Of a DNA stretch of 64,000 nt, positions 11,081 to 22,628 are shown in pieces. A program made the position numbers and the translations under genes. The DNA is taken from contig NC_072895.1 in the NCBI RefSeq assembly GCF_027943255.1, positions 72,294,001 through 72,358,000 of the forward strand, written 5' to 3'. Source of the DNA: Anastrepha obliqua (Eukaryota > Arthropoda > Insecta > Diptera > Tephritidae). The notes under the pieces are model-generated. The model ran no database searches and had not been told where the DNA came from. It saw nothing but the letters and a program-made list of their open reading frames with translations. Each line of letters begins with the position of its first letter. The stretch's first letter is position 1.

Positions 11081-12399
11081 GTTTTAGAAAATAGGAAGAG
11101 GTAGAGTGCGTTTAGAAATTCCTCTCAGTATACCGTGTACTTACTTAGCAGAATACACTTTTGAAAAATCACTTTTTCGAAGTTTTAGAAGCGCTGAATT
11201 GATTCGGGAAAAGATCGGGATGGCTAAATCAGTTACACCACTGCAGTGAAGTGAGAAAAATTTGAATATTTTGTGATTTTTTCTGTAAAATATTTTCTGC
11301 ATATATTATTACTAGAATGTAATTGGGAATATACAACTCAAATTTCGAATCAACTTGAAAAATTCAGTTTCGAGAAAAACGCTTTCAAAGAGTTTGGTAC
11401 GGTGAGCATCGGAATCTTTTAAATGAAAGTACTTAAACATTTTTCATCCTAATTTTTGAGGTTTTAAAACATCTTAAAATAACAAAACAAAAAAAAGGTA
11501 TATTTTAATTTCCACAGTGATGGATGTTTAACTTAAGGATGTTTTGGTATAGGACTGGCGACACCTTTCCTGAGCATCACTTTTGGGCCCTTGTTGCTAA
11601 TAAAATATTCCATGTGAATAAGGAAATTTAAGTTAATAGTATTCTAAAAAAATTGTAACAAATACGCGTCACTGTAAAAATGTATCTGGCTGCAATTTTT
11701 CTTCGATTGCTGAAAAGATCTTCTTGATGACTATGTCGATGGCAGCGGTGACTTAGTACACACCAATTGGCCAGCCCGTATAACTACATGTGTATCAATG
11801 TAACAGCTTTTGTGGGCGTACACACAAACCGTGCGGTAATTTTGCGCTGCGCTGAGAATCTACTAACATTTGTAGTAATAAAACTATAAAGAAAAAATAG
11901 AAATAGAAACAGAAACAGAAACAAATTCATAATTCACAGCCACAATTTTAAGGTTGGTTTAGTGTGTTTGGCATTTACCTTGGCTGCTGGTGAATGCGAA
12001 TGGTGAATTGAAAATTGCGATCTGTAAATTGCGAATTGCTGTTCATTATGAGGTGCATTTTGCAAGTGGCAAGTACACACTTATTACAGCGGAGACAGCA
12101 GCAGCCATAAAATCTAGTGTGGCAGTAACAGCACCCGCATCAAACTTACGTTTTAAATGCAGTTGCAAATCGTTGCTTATGAAAATTGGTTCCAACTTCA
12201 AATCCGCATTTAAACATATGTATGTATGTACATAACAGTGTGTGCTTATAATCGTAGATTTATGCAAGGAAATACCGAGCGTATTCATATTTGTAGCAGA
12301 ATTGGAAATGGAAGTAATTCAAAGTAGTTAATATTGGTAAAGTGTTGAAGATATACGCTGACAATTGTTGTCGTAAATGTTAGCGGATTAAGCAAACTG
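11081..12399. other. Non-coding stretch
   Basis: A block near 11355-11405 (TTTCGAGAAAAACGCTTTCA) looks like a dispersed tephritid-type repeat, by memory only. No gene seen. Confidence 0.35.
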
Positions 12400-12600
12400 T
12401 CATATATACGGTGCACATGAGACTACCGTTAAATGTGCAAAAATACAAAAATAAACCTTAAACAGTCGTACAAATACTAGCTTGATCACCAGCTTGGGCA
12501 CATCCTCCTTAGCCACGGCATCAAGGCCAACTAGCAAATAAAATATATTATTTCCATTCTGATAGATTGGCCTGACTGCTTCGGCGCTACTTAGTTGCTG
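12400..12600 (-). other. Unassigned 66-codon open frame with host-like codon use
   Basis: A minus-strand frame open between an upstream TAG (12601-12603) and TGA at 12400-12402. It contains LVGLDAVAKEDVPKLVIKL, written largely with GTG, CTG, AAG, GAG, GCC and ATC codons, unlike the A+T-rich surroundings. It has no ATG of its own, so it could be an exon, a gene fragment or a transposon scrap. I do not recognise the protein. Confidence 0.25.
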
Positions 12601-15600
12601 CTAGAATAGCAGCATTCCGCAAATAAATCATAACAAAAAATAGCAAGGGAAACCCAAATAATTTTTTAAGTAGGTATCATGAGCAAAGTTGTAATAAAAT
12701 TTTACATATCTGCTGTTGCGTTATTCTCGCTTGTGGCAATGCATTGTCATAAAATTGTAATTAGAAGATATCACTGGCTACTTTTAAATGGTTTTGCAAC
12801 AAAATATTAAATTGTTCAAGCGCATACAAGTGACCCCTTCTAACATATCTGCTAACGCACACACACACTCACACACATGCACTCACACATACTAGCTCTT
12901 CGGCGGACGTATTGACACCTTTACTTACCTCTCGCGTCGTGTGCGTATGCATGTATGTATTGAATGCATATATCCGTTTTTTGCCAGTAATGCCCGAAGC
13001 GTTTTCAATTAAATGCTTTTTTAATTAAACTTACTGCACTGTGCCAGTGGCACTTCGATGGCTATTAAATTGATAATAAAAAATTAAATCGTGTTTACAC
13101 TTATAGATAAGTATACGTGTGTGTGCGAGAGGAGCGAATGTCAGCAAAATGCTACTGTGGCAAGTATTTTGCATGTACAAGATGTCAGCACTTTTTTTTT
13201 GTGTTGTTGTGCCGCTACGTGTTTTTCTGCGCTACACATCACAGCGATTGCGTACTTTAGTGGTCAAGTGATCTTTGGTAGAGGCACTCTAAGTGGGGCG
13301 ATTTACAGCGGAATGTGTGACAAAGTTGGTAATAGTATAACTATAATATTGAGTAAATGCGCATCAGTTGCATACGAGAAACTCTACATAGACAATTTCT
13401 AGTTAAAATTATGCATCAGTGAATCATAGCAGGTCTTTTTTATGGCGATCACGAAAAGTGCTCAAAGATTTGGGTATTTGCTCAAAAGCATATGGCTGCT
13501 GTGATGTTTGCTTTCAATAACTTAATTCCGTTGTTTTTAATCAGATTTGATTTTTGAAGCCAAAAGTTATTAGTCACATTATTAATAATCAATAAATTAT
13601 TAATGAAAAATTGAAGCAAAGCCATGTGAATATGTTAAGTACTGACGGCAGGTATATTATGTTACAATAAATTTTTGCTAAAAGTTTGCTACTTCATCAG
13701 AACCTAAAAATTATACTAAAGATTATCAAGTCAGATACAATAAAAATCTGCTTCAACTTTTCAGTCATATTTTAAATTTTGTTACTGAATTTTCAATAAT
13801 ATTTATTTCTGTATCTACTGAAATTTGATTTTCTTATTTAAAATTTTTGTTTGCTCTTCTCCATTAAAGGTATACGTATTATTGTGGCTTTACGCTAATA
13901 GATATTCACTTAAATTTTGAAAATTATCTATAATTCTCATTAACTGAATTGATTCTTATTCTAAACATACAATTTTTGATAAAAATTCTGATCGTGGTTT
14001 TTTTAAATCAATCCTGCATGATCAACCCAAGTATGTTTTCCTTTGGCAGTTGCAACAATAAAGCATCTTACCAACTGTGGCAACACCGCCTATATTAAAA
14101 TTAAGTTATTCCACTAATGAAAATAAGAATACAACTTTGAACCAACTTTTAGTTCTGTTACAATATTCTATTATTTCTGGTCACTTTTTCTTTCCAGTGT
14201 GCAAGTGTGGATTTACATAAAATGTTGCAATTAAGAAAGTTCGTGGGACGGAAGTCTTATTTTTATCAATAGATTCCCTCGCAGCGATACATTTCAATTA
14301 ATTTCTGATCGAGATCTTACGACAAAACAAAATTATTCATAGTCACATTGGACCTTTTCATCCTTCAGTAAGATACAAGTCAACACATTTTCCATCTTTT
14401 TTTGAAATATCACTTCATAGCTTTCCCCATTCAACCAAAGTTTCCATTCGTAATAAGTTTTAAAGCCAACACATAACCGGAACTGTCCATTTAATATATA
14501 TCCACTATTAAAGCTCAGAACCTGTTTATCAACTGTAACATATTCATGGATACATCAAAACATCGAAAATTTACCAAACACTTCACCGATCGGTGCAATG
14601 GTCGGAAAAAATAAGAGACACGAACCTCTGATATCATTGACCCGACTTTTGCCATCCTATACAGATTTTTAAAATAATTACCAAATTACCAGACCAAATA
14701 GACCACATGTAGCTTTTTCACCACTCTCGTTTCGAATAGCTCCTATTTCTATATTTGATAACTATTTTGATTCATAATATTATTTTTCTTTGTTTGTTTA
14801 TTTTATGTATTTCATCCTAACCATTCAATCTTATCAAACATAGTTTCATGTCTCCCAAAAAGTCAACTAAAGGTAATTTTTCGACCAACAAAATATGATT
14901 TCTCATATGAGCTGGAAACTATGGGTGAGGGTAATCAACGTAATTTTCAAATAAAACCACTGAACATGCACAAATTCAAGGAATTTGATTAATTTAGGGC
15001 GAATGATTTCCATAAAAATTTGAAAAGATTACAGACCATGCGTCATTTTTGACACAAAGAGGAAATACAGGTTAAAAGTAGTTTGCTTATAATGAAGCTT
15101 GGCGCATCCTAACACGTTTTCTTGAACTAAATCGTTTTTTCAATATATGAATATAAATCCTTATATTGTAATTAATTCTTAAAATGTTCTCCATCAGGAC
15201 ATATTATCTCCTATTTCTTATTTCAATGCTCAAATTTGCTTCGGATACGGCACACTATTTGTCTGGTATTTCTGTATATGTAACTAGTTCTTTTTTATTC
15301 ACAAAAAGTTGTAATCATTATTCAATAACAAATAACAATAACAAAACAACAACAGTATGCAGCTTTCTCGTTCCCTCTGGACAAATCGGCTCTCTTAGCA
15401 AGACATTGGATTGCTAACTCTGGAAATTTTGTGCAAAAGCGGAGAACAAGTAAAATCCTTAGGAATACCATTTCGTTTTCAAAAATATGTGCTTATAAGC
15501 AAGAGCTTGCTGGATATGTTCAGGACCAAAAGGATATGGAATACATCCTGATATATCGCTTAAATCAGTATATCATAGAGCATTTTTTGGGCTCTATGTA

Positions 15601-15609
15601 ATTAATCAC
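12601..15609. other. Long non-coding stretch
   Basis: Contains the CA microsatellite listed separately. A frame at 13091-13402 starts at GTG and lacks any domain; one at 15184-15417 is low-complexity. No gene supported. Confidence 0.4.
12857..12890. repeat. CA-rich microsatellite
   Basis: An imperfect run of CA dinucleotides interrupted by CTCA and TGCA. Confidence 0.85.
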
Positions 15610-15808
15610 AGACTCCGAAAGGCAGATGGTTTTTTATGAGTAGCTTTTTCTTGGACGAAATACACTCGGAGGCTTGTTATTGCGTGCCGAGTGTCGACCG
15701 CTATTACACACACAAGTGTCTACCATGTAATGCTCCGGGCACAGGATTTCGAGCCCGTTTTGTTCCAAATGATAATTATGCATTAACCTGTTCGGCTACG
15801 GCGGCCCT
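15610..15808 (-). repeat. Diverged SINE copy
   Basis: Minus-strand copy: the GACTCCGAAAGGCAGATGG, TTTTTATGAGTAGCTTTTTC and ACTCGGAGGCTTG body blocks, then a damaged tRNA head ending TTCGGCTACGGCGGCC. More diverged than the other copies. Confidence 0.65.
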
Positions 15809-16455
15809 TTGTATGTTTAAAGTTTGTTTCTTGCCAACTAAATTTACAATAAATCCACTTCTTCTATGAAAGAATTCGTAAGGGTCATAGCGCTTAGGTT
15901 ACATAATAGCATCATATTGGCGAAACTTTGCCATCCGTAATCAGTTTTGAATTTAAAATCGTTTTATATATAATTCTGGGATTAACTAAGACCATTTTTT
16001 TAATATCATATTTGGTAATTTCCGTTTTTAACATATATTTACAATATTTATTTATAAGTATAATTTAACAAAAAAACACTTTCTTACCATTCTTACCAAA
16101 AAGGTATTTAATTTTTCCACTTTCTTCCCCTTCTGAAAAGCGACCGTTTGTAAGGGGGTGCTAGTGTTTTAATATCACAAATGAGCAAACTTTTAATAGT
16201 TGAACCATGGCTTTAATTCTATTCTTTTGGGGCTGAAATTGGGTGTGTTTTTCTTTTCATAAAACGGACTGACAGACTTGAAAATTAAAATTAAATATTT
16301 GTAAAATATATGTATGTATGTACGGGTCAGTAAATTTGAAAAGTATTAACTAACAAGGCTGCCGAATGGCATTGCTATATTTAACAGACTTTATTCATAC
16401 ACTTTGATAACGAAACTCACTAAAAAAAAAAAAAATTCAATTAAAGTAATATTCG
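15809..16455. other. Non-coding stretch
   Basis: A+T-rich sequence up to the left mariner terminus. No gene seen. Confidence 0.5.
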
Positions 16456-17676
16456 GTAGTCGAAAAAGTCTTTTCGTATCTCTAATCAAACATTTTTTTT
16501 TTATATTTATAATGAACTTTATTAAACCAAATATGTACCATTTTGGTCGACCACCTTTTGCCATTTTTCTTCTAGATATATTATTCCAAACTGCGACAAG
16601 TAATTTTCACAGGCTTCTCTTCAAGCCAACTTTACTCCATTAAGGGAGTTCTGCATTGACCGAAACAAATGGTAGTCCGATGGTGCAAGGTGGATGCATC
16701 GAAATTTCCCAGCCAAGCTCTCCCAGTTTTTGCCGAGTCATCAAAGATGTGTGTGACCTGGCGTTGGCCTGATGGAAGACGACGCCCTTTCTGCTGATCA
16801 GTTCTGGCCGTCTTTTTCGATTGCTTGCTTCAATCTCATCAGTTGTTGACAGTAAAGTGTAGAATCAATCGTTCGAGCAGGCTGGAGCAGCTCATAGTGG
16901 ATGATTCCTTTCTAATCCCACCAAACACACAGCATAACCTTTCTAGGCGTCAATCCTGGCTTTGCGACCATTTGTGGAGCTTCACCACCCTTTCACCATG
17001 ATCTTTTTCGCACATTATTGTCGTATTTGATCCACTTTTCGTCTCCTGTTACCATTCGCTTCAGAAATGGTTCGATTTCATTTCGTTTCAGCAAAGAATC
17101 GCAGATGTTAATTCGGTCCATTAAATTTCACAGACAATTCATGTGGTACCCAAACATCGAGCTTCTTTTTGTAAACAGCCTTTTTTAAATGGTTCAAAAC
17201 CGTTTGATGATGAATGTTTAGTGCCTTGGCGATGTCATGGCAGCTTATGTGACGGTCCTGGTCAATCTTTTCCATAATTTTATCGACTTTTTCAACGATA
17301 GGTCGACCGGAGCGAGGTGCATCTTTCACATCGAAATTTAAAGAACGGAAGCGAGCGAACCATTGTTGTACTACTCGAACTGATACAACATCGTCTCCGT
17401 AAACTTCACAATTTTCATTGGTGGCTTACGTGGCATTCTTCCCTTTTTTATACAAAAATTTCAAAATATATTGAATTTCTTCATTATTTTCACTCATTTT
17501 TGAACAGCTATAACTTTTTTTGAACTTCTCCGAATTTAATTTTTTTTTGGTTAAATGAAGCTTAAAATGTTACCTTTGTAACACCATATGATATGACACA
17601 ATGAAATTGATAGCACTGGAGATAGATGACTTCAACGACAACTATTGACAAAATACGAAAAGATTTTTTCGACTAC
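16456..17676 (-). mobile_element. mariner element, irritans-type, decayed but with both termini
   Basis: 24-bp inverted termini at 16456-16479 (GTAGTCGAAAAAGTCTTTTC...) and 17653-17676 match at 23 of 24 positions. The 1.22-kb length is normal for mariner. The transposase reads right to left. The terminus sequence and the CDIAKALNIHHQTVLNHLKKA helix-turn-helix resemble the irritans subfamily; the subfamily name is from memory. Confidence 0.85.
16510..17497 (-). pseudogene. mariner transposase, multiple stops and frameshifts
   Basis: ATG at 17495-17497 begins MSENNEEIQYILKFLYKKGK, but the frame hits a stop after GKNAT. The longest intact piece (17108-17329) carries the GRP hinge (APRSGRPIVEKVD) and a helix-turn-helix (HDIAKALNIHHQTVLNHLK). 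Further on, scraps of the catalytic region (FHQANARSHTS, LGELGWE, MHPPC) appear in shifted frames. The second Asp position reads Q (HQAN) and the third-Asp PDLAPSD block is destroyed. Inactive. Confidence 0.8.
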
Positions 17677-18800
17677 TATATAGTAAAATTAATAAGGTAT
17701 CTTTATTTTAAAAGAAGAAAAGGTCACTTTGCTGTATAATGGATCTGAGTACGATCTAAGACAATTGACATGTTGCAACCAAGATATACGGAAGCTTCTG
17801 TGAAGCGAGAAACCTCCGCATGATGGTTGGTATATAACTTTAGCGATATTGCTACACCAGTGTGAATATATCAAATCTGATATTTTTTCATACGTCTTCA
17901 TCAAAAGGCGGAAGTCAATCCTGGTTGCAGTTCGCTTGAGTCATTTCGTGAAGGTGGTCCAACCTCAGTTGTTATGCCAGATAAAATCAATATTGTGTGT
18001 GAGACAGACCGGCAGAATAAAGCAGTGAATATTTTGCTGAGAAAAAGATAAACAAATATTTCAGAACCGCTTAAAAAATACTCGTGCAAGTTACTTATAG
18101 TTCACATGCCTATAAATGTGTATTAGTCTTCTTCAGCTTCAGCTTTCTTAACCCTCTAGAAATGCCTGCTTTACATTTTTGAAAAACGTTTTAATACCTT
18201 TTTAAAGCCTTTTCACTATAGCTGTTTGGAAAACGTTTCGAAAATGTCCATTTAAGTAGGTTTTAGCGGGTAAAAATCTACTACAAAAAAATTCCAAGTT
18301 AAATTCAATTATGCAAGTCTGAGGCAGAAATTATGTCTGAAATCATTTTTAATATGATGTAAATTATGTGCTGTACTCAACTTGAATTTCATTTACTCCG
18401 GCCTAGTGGTGGATCGACTCTTTCCCATTCATCGATTGACGCACATCTTTTGCAACAAGAGCCAGCTCATGTTGTGCCACACTAATCCAATCACACTAAT
18501 CCTACTTACTGGAATACAATTTACTCAATTTAATATTTTCGGTCATGCGACACTAATCACCTGCTGCGGCGGCAAGTTGTTTACCACTTGTCTACTATAG
18601 AACATTTGTTGCAACACAACAGCGAGATCAGCAAAAACTACGTAACTGTACCGCTGCTTTAGTTGTGGAAAATCTGAAATTCCACAACGGGCGATAAACA
18701 TCGAAAATTGTCAACAAATTTGCAATAATAAAATCAATAGCGTACCCTCAACATCACTGAAGTATTACAGTATCGCAGCCAAATACTTACACAGCTACTC
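17677..18800. other. Non-coding stretch
   Basis: Frames at 17689-17904, 17901-18089 and 18382-18600 show no domain or signal. No gene supported. Confidence 0.4.
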
Positions 18801-18997
18801 TGACTCATCAGCAGTGCATTTAGAGGCTTGCACGCTTCGGAATTTTTGTGGCGGCACTGCATTGATCAAATGGAAGGTAGTTTATTTAATATGTGTAGGA
18901 GTGTTTTATTAATTGCTGATGCCACACATTTTTTGAGATTACAGGTGCTCGTAGACGTGAATTGAATCGTGCCCTTTACGCGATTAACTACCAATAA
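18801..18997 (+). other. Possible small two-exon segment with a 68-bp intron
   Basis: GGAAG|GTAGTT at 18876/18877 and TTTTTTGAGATTACAG|GTGC at 18944/18945 bound a 68-bp stretch with a branch-point-like GCTGAT, the typical size of a fly intron. Joining gives a frame reading RHCIDQMEGARRRELNRALY and ending in TAA at 18995-18997. The upstream frame opens after a TGA near 18803. No known family. Could be chance. Confidence 0.2.
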
Positions 18998-19530
18998 ATT
19001 TTAATATTTTTTATGACACTTTATGATTATTATTTTTGGTTGTTTTTTACTTGACAGTTTTTACTTGTAAAAATAATAAAGATTGATTGAACTGTTGTAT
19101 GGGGGTTTTAAGTAATAAAAAAGAATTTAAAATTTTAATTAAGGTATATCTGGATATCTTATTTTCTCTGCTAGTTGTTGTTATAAATGCAATGATTCTA
19201 TGTGTACAATAGGAAAATGCTCGAAAAATTTCCTCTAAAGAAATAAATAAAGGGTTGTACTTTCAAAGAAAATTTATTTTTTCAGGAGGGCGATTTCAGC
19301 CAAACAACCAACAAAGAATGGAAGTCCCAATTATACATATAACTGAAAAAACAAAATTTAAAAAAACTTGGTTGGTCTTCATATGTTAACAATTTATTTT
19401 AGTTCGAGTAGATGTATTGCTTGATTTCAAACGTATTCTTATTTCGGCATATTCCATCACATTTATCGATGTTAGGACTCCTGTACTTCGATTTCTGTAA
19501 AAGCTGTCTTAATACAGAAGAAGAAAAAAC
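18998..19530. other. Non-coding stretch
   Basis: A+T-rich. No gene seen. Confidence 0.4.
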
Positions 19531-19695
19531 AGTCAGACCCTTTTATGTGAGTGTGAAAGCTTAGCTATGAGAAGGCTGCGCACTCTTGATACAGCATTTC
19601 TAGCCGATGTAGCGGACATAGCCCATCTAAAACTAACGAAGCTCTGCTCGTTTATTAAAGCTACCGGATGGTTTGAAAAGGAACACGTAGGGTAA
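19531..19695 (+). pseudogene. Jockey-like LINE, C-terminal fragment
   Basis: One open frame reads SQTLLCECESLAMRRLRTLD, then DVADIAHLKLTKLCSFIKAT and GWF before a TAA at 19693-19695. This is the C-x-C/HLL-type C-terminus followed by a conserved LCSFIKATGWF-like end as in Jockey-group LINEs. Only the last 54 codons remain; the following GTATCACAATGGACCTGCG looks like LINE 3' UTR. Confidence 0.6.
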
Positions 19696-20293
19696 GGATA
19701 AGCTCCAGTGGTATCACAATGGACCTGCGAAAGGTCTAAGTGTGTCTAGTCCGATATGACAGCGACTCTTCACCATATGTTGCATTTCAATTAGCCTGAG
19801 TTCCTCGCTTGTTTGGTTACACCGTAAAATTCTATTAACCTATCAATTTAAAGTCTGATGACACCCTTGGAAGAATTATAGTAATAAACTGATTGGTTCA
19901 ATATTGGTCGATATTAATATCCGCGCAAATACCACACCAATCTGTAATTTCTTGGCGGTAAGGAGTTCTCGGTGGCATAAAATAGAACAGGCAATACTGT
20001 AAAATATAAAAATAATATATAATATATACAAGTATATACTATCCACCACCTCTTCAATCGTAGGAGCCACTTAATTTTTAGAATCAGCTTTGAGTTTCTG
20101 AGATTAAGATCAATTTAGCTCACTTACTGGTTGGGAACATTCATTAAGTTGTTGTTAGCCGCAGGACTACCTATAATTACTTGTACATAAAATAATTTTT
20201 CATCAAAAGCCATTCTATGATACATTTTTAGCTGCTTTTCATTGTTTATTTCTATTTTGCTTCTCAATATATACAAAATAACGCTACATACAG
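19696..20293. other. Short LINE 3' UTR remnant, then non-coding DNA
   Basis: 19700-19770 probably belongs to the LINE tail upstream. The rest is A+T-rich and unremarkable. Confidence 0.4.
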
Positions 20294-21026
20294 GGTTTGA
20301 TTGAAAAGTAATGAGCCTTCTCGCGCGGAGCGTCTGCCAAGCGATCAACCGAATCGGCCGGTGGGGAAAAATGATCGTTGGACCTTGTCCTTCCACTAGA
20401 AACCGGTCAAAGTTCGCTGGCAACAGCGGTGCAGTCAACATCGCTGCACGCGTGAAAGCTGTTTTGAAAGTGTGTCAGGATTTTGCAGTAGCGAAAATGC
20501 AGCTGATCATCTTTTTCGACTCTCGAGGCATCGTCCACAAGGAGTTTGTACCTCCAGAAAGCACTGTAAACGCGGCATTTTACAAAGAAGTGCACCTTCG
20601 GCTGAAAAACCGCGTCGCCCGGGTTCGGCCCGACCTCGTCAACAATTGGACCCTTCATCACGACAATGCGCCGGCGCACACCGCCTTCCTCTGCACCTCT
20701 GCATTGGCCAAGATGGGGGTTCCGGTGCTTCCCCACCCCCCCTACAGCCCAGACCTGTCCACTCCGGACCTCTTCTTGTTCCGCGCCTGAAAAGAAAGTT
20801 GAAGGGGAGGCGTTTCGACTCCATCGAGGCGATCCAAAAAACTGTGACAGCCGAATTGAACGCGATTCCGGCGGATGAGTTTAAAAAATGTTTCCTGCAG
20901 TGGAAGGACCGCCACCAGCGGTGTATTGACGCTCAAGGGTCCTATTTTGAAGAATATTAGTCTAAAAGCCAAAAGGTTTAATAAAACTGCTTAAAAAAAT
21001 AAGGCTCATTACTTTTCAATCAAACC
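20294..21026 (+). mobile_element. mariner deletion derivative with perfect 26-bp inverted termini
   Basis: 20294-20319 and 21001-21026 are perfect inverted repeats starting GGTTTGATTGAAAAGTAATG. At 733 bp the element is shorter than a full mariner because the N-terminal half of the transposase is missing. Its G+C content is clearly above the flanks. A TA lies close outside each end. Confidence 0.85.
20455..20960 (+). pseudogene. mariner transposase, C-terminal two-thirds, one frameshift
   Basis: LIIFFDSRGIVHKEFVPP, TLHHDNAPAHTAF and HPPYSPDLSTPDLFLF are mariner catalytic blocks. From the Asp of HHDN to the Asp of TPDL are 34 residues, the mariner D34D spacing. The first catalytic Asp (TGDE block) lies in the deleted N-terminal part. 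A frameshift at about 20770-20790 moves the C-terminus (LKRKLKGRRFDSIEAI ... SYFEEY) into another frame that runs to 20960. Inactive. Confidence 0.85.
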
Positions 21027-21387
21027 ATATAGTACATGGGCTCTAGTTTATATATTCCATTAATATTTTAAGTAATAAAGTCCGAATTTGAAGCCGCTCA
21101 AAAATCCAATGGTTTTGATAATTTTTTCCTTTGATATTTTTTCGTTTTAAATCCGTAGTTGATGTATTTCCTGCGTCCCAGCGTACCTACTAATTGCGTA
21201 ATAACATTCGCTTATTCAATGAGCTGTTAATTTTCAGAGGCCAGATATTTAACTAAGCCTTTCCCAAAAACTAAGAGCACAAATCAGAAAAATTTAAAAT
21301 CAATCAACCAAAATCTAATTTTATTAATATACTTAATCGGAGGTTTATGAAGCTATTGTTTCCATTTGCTTGCAACATTGGTACATA
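21027..21387. other. Non-coding spacer between two mariners
   Basis: A+T-rich. Nothing recognised. Confidence 0.5.
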
Positions 21388-22628
21388 TCAGGTAAGTTCG
21401 TGCGTTTTTTAAAGGTGCTTTGAAAATTAATAAAAAAGATGTTTAAAGTATTTATTAATCAATAATATATTTTCCTTCATTATTTACAATGTCTTCCCAA
21501 CGTGTAGTCAAATTTGTAATTCCCCGCTCAAAAAATTGTTTGTCCTTGGAGCCAAAATACGCTTCGAAATTCCTTTTTATAGCTTCTTTTGAGGAGTAGT
21601 TCTTGTTACTCATATGGGATTGAATTCCACGGAAAAGGTGCAATATCCCGAGAGTATGCGGCGTTAGCTCCCATCCGAGCTCGTTCAGCTTGCCTAATGT
21701 TTGTCTTGCGGTATGAGGCCTTGCGTTGTCGTGGTGAAACAAAACTTTGCGTCTATTCACTAAAGACGGTCGATTTTTATTAAGTGCCTCATTCAGGTTT
21801 GATAGCTGATGGGAATAATAATCAGCAGTTATCATCTGGTTTGGTTCCAGAGGTTCATAATAAACAATACCGGCCATATCCCACTAAATAGACAGGAGAA
21901 TCTTCTTGGGGTGAAGGCCACCTCTAGGGGTCGGTTATAGTGTTTGATCTTTATCTAACCATTGGCGTTTGCGAACAGGATTATTGGAAAGGACCCATTT
22001 TTCATCACCAGTAACGATACGGTTCAAAAAACTTTCATTTTCAAGTCGTTGCAGCACCTGAGAAAACGCATTCACTCTCAGCTGAAGGTTGGCGACGGAA
22101 AGTCTATGCGGAACCCATTTTCCCAGCTTTGAAACCTTTCCCAACTGAACCAGGTGCCTGTTAACTGTTCCATGCTATGAATTTAACCTCTGAGCTACCA
22201 TATCGATTCTCAAATTTGGCTCAGCTTCCACGAGTTCGAGCAAGGCGTCGGAGTTAAAGACTTCAGGACGACCAGCGCGCAGGACATCCTCCACGTCGCA
22301 GTTACCACTTCGGAATTTTGAAAACCACTTTTGCGCAGTCCTTACACTCACGGTATCCCTCGTGAACAGCGTTTATTTCTGCCGCAGCAGTTGTTGCATT
22401 TTTACCACGTTTATAAGAAAAATACAAAATATGCCTCTTATACGCATTCGAAGATTCCATATTATTTTTTAACAACACGTGCTTCTATCCGCGATTAAAA
22501 TCACTTGTTGAATGCACAATATATCAAAGAAAATATAAATAGTTCCGTTATATTCCGCGAATAATTTTTTGTATGCAAAAAAAATGAAATGATTGGTAAA
22601 ATGCGCACGAACTTATGGACTGACCTGA
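21388..22628 (-). mobile_element. mariner element, 1.24 kb, TA-flanked
   Basis: The right end (22604-22628, plus strand) reads CGCACGAACTTATGGACTGA... and the left end from 21388 reads TCAGGTAAGTTCGTGCG. They are inverted repeats except that the left copy lacks 8 bases (CAGTCCAT). TA flanks both ends (21386-21387 and 22629-22630). The transposase runs on the minus strand. Confidence 0.85.
21455..22460 (-). pseudogene. mariner transposase, frameshifted, third catalytic Asp lost
   Basis: ATG at 22458-22460 begins MESSNAYKRHILYFSYKRGK. The frame later breaks. A second piece (21935-22144) has the WVPHRLS linker and the first-Asp block VTGDEKW. The third (21455-21877) has the second-Asp block FHHDNARPHTA and ends with NLTTRWEDIVNNEGKYIID. 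The PDL-PSD block is replaced by LTPHTLGILHLF, so the third Asp is missing. Inactive. Confidence 0.8.

Noticed and set aside
13091..13402. 103-codon plus-strand frame with several cysteines
   Set aside because: Begins at GTG without an ATG, has no signal peptide, and contains T-run Phe/Cys stretches. No support as a gene.
14200..14600. Possible decayed transposase on the minus strand
   Set aside because: Some short pieces looked protein-like, but no ordered motif set could be found.
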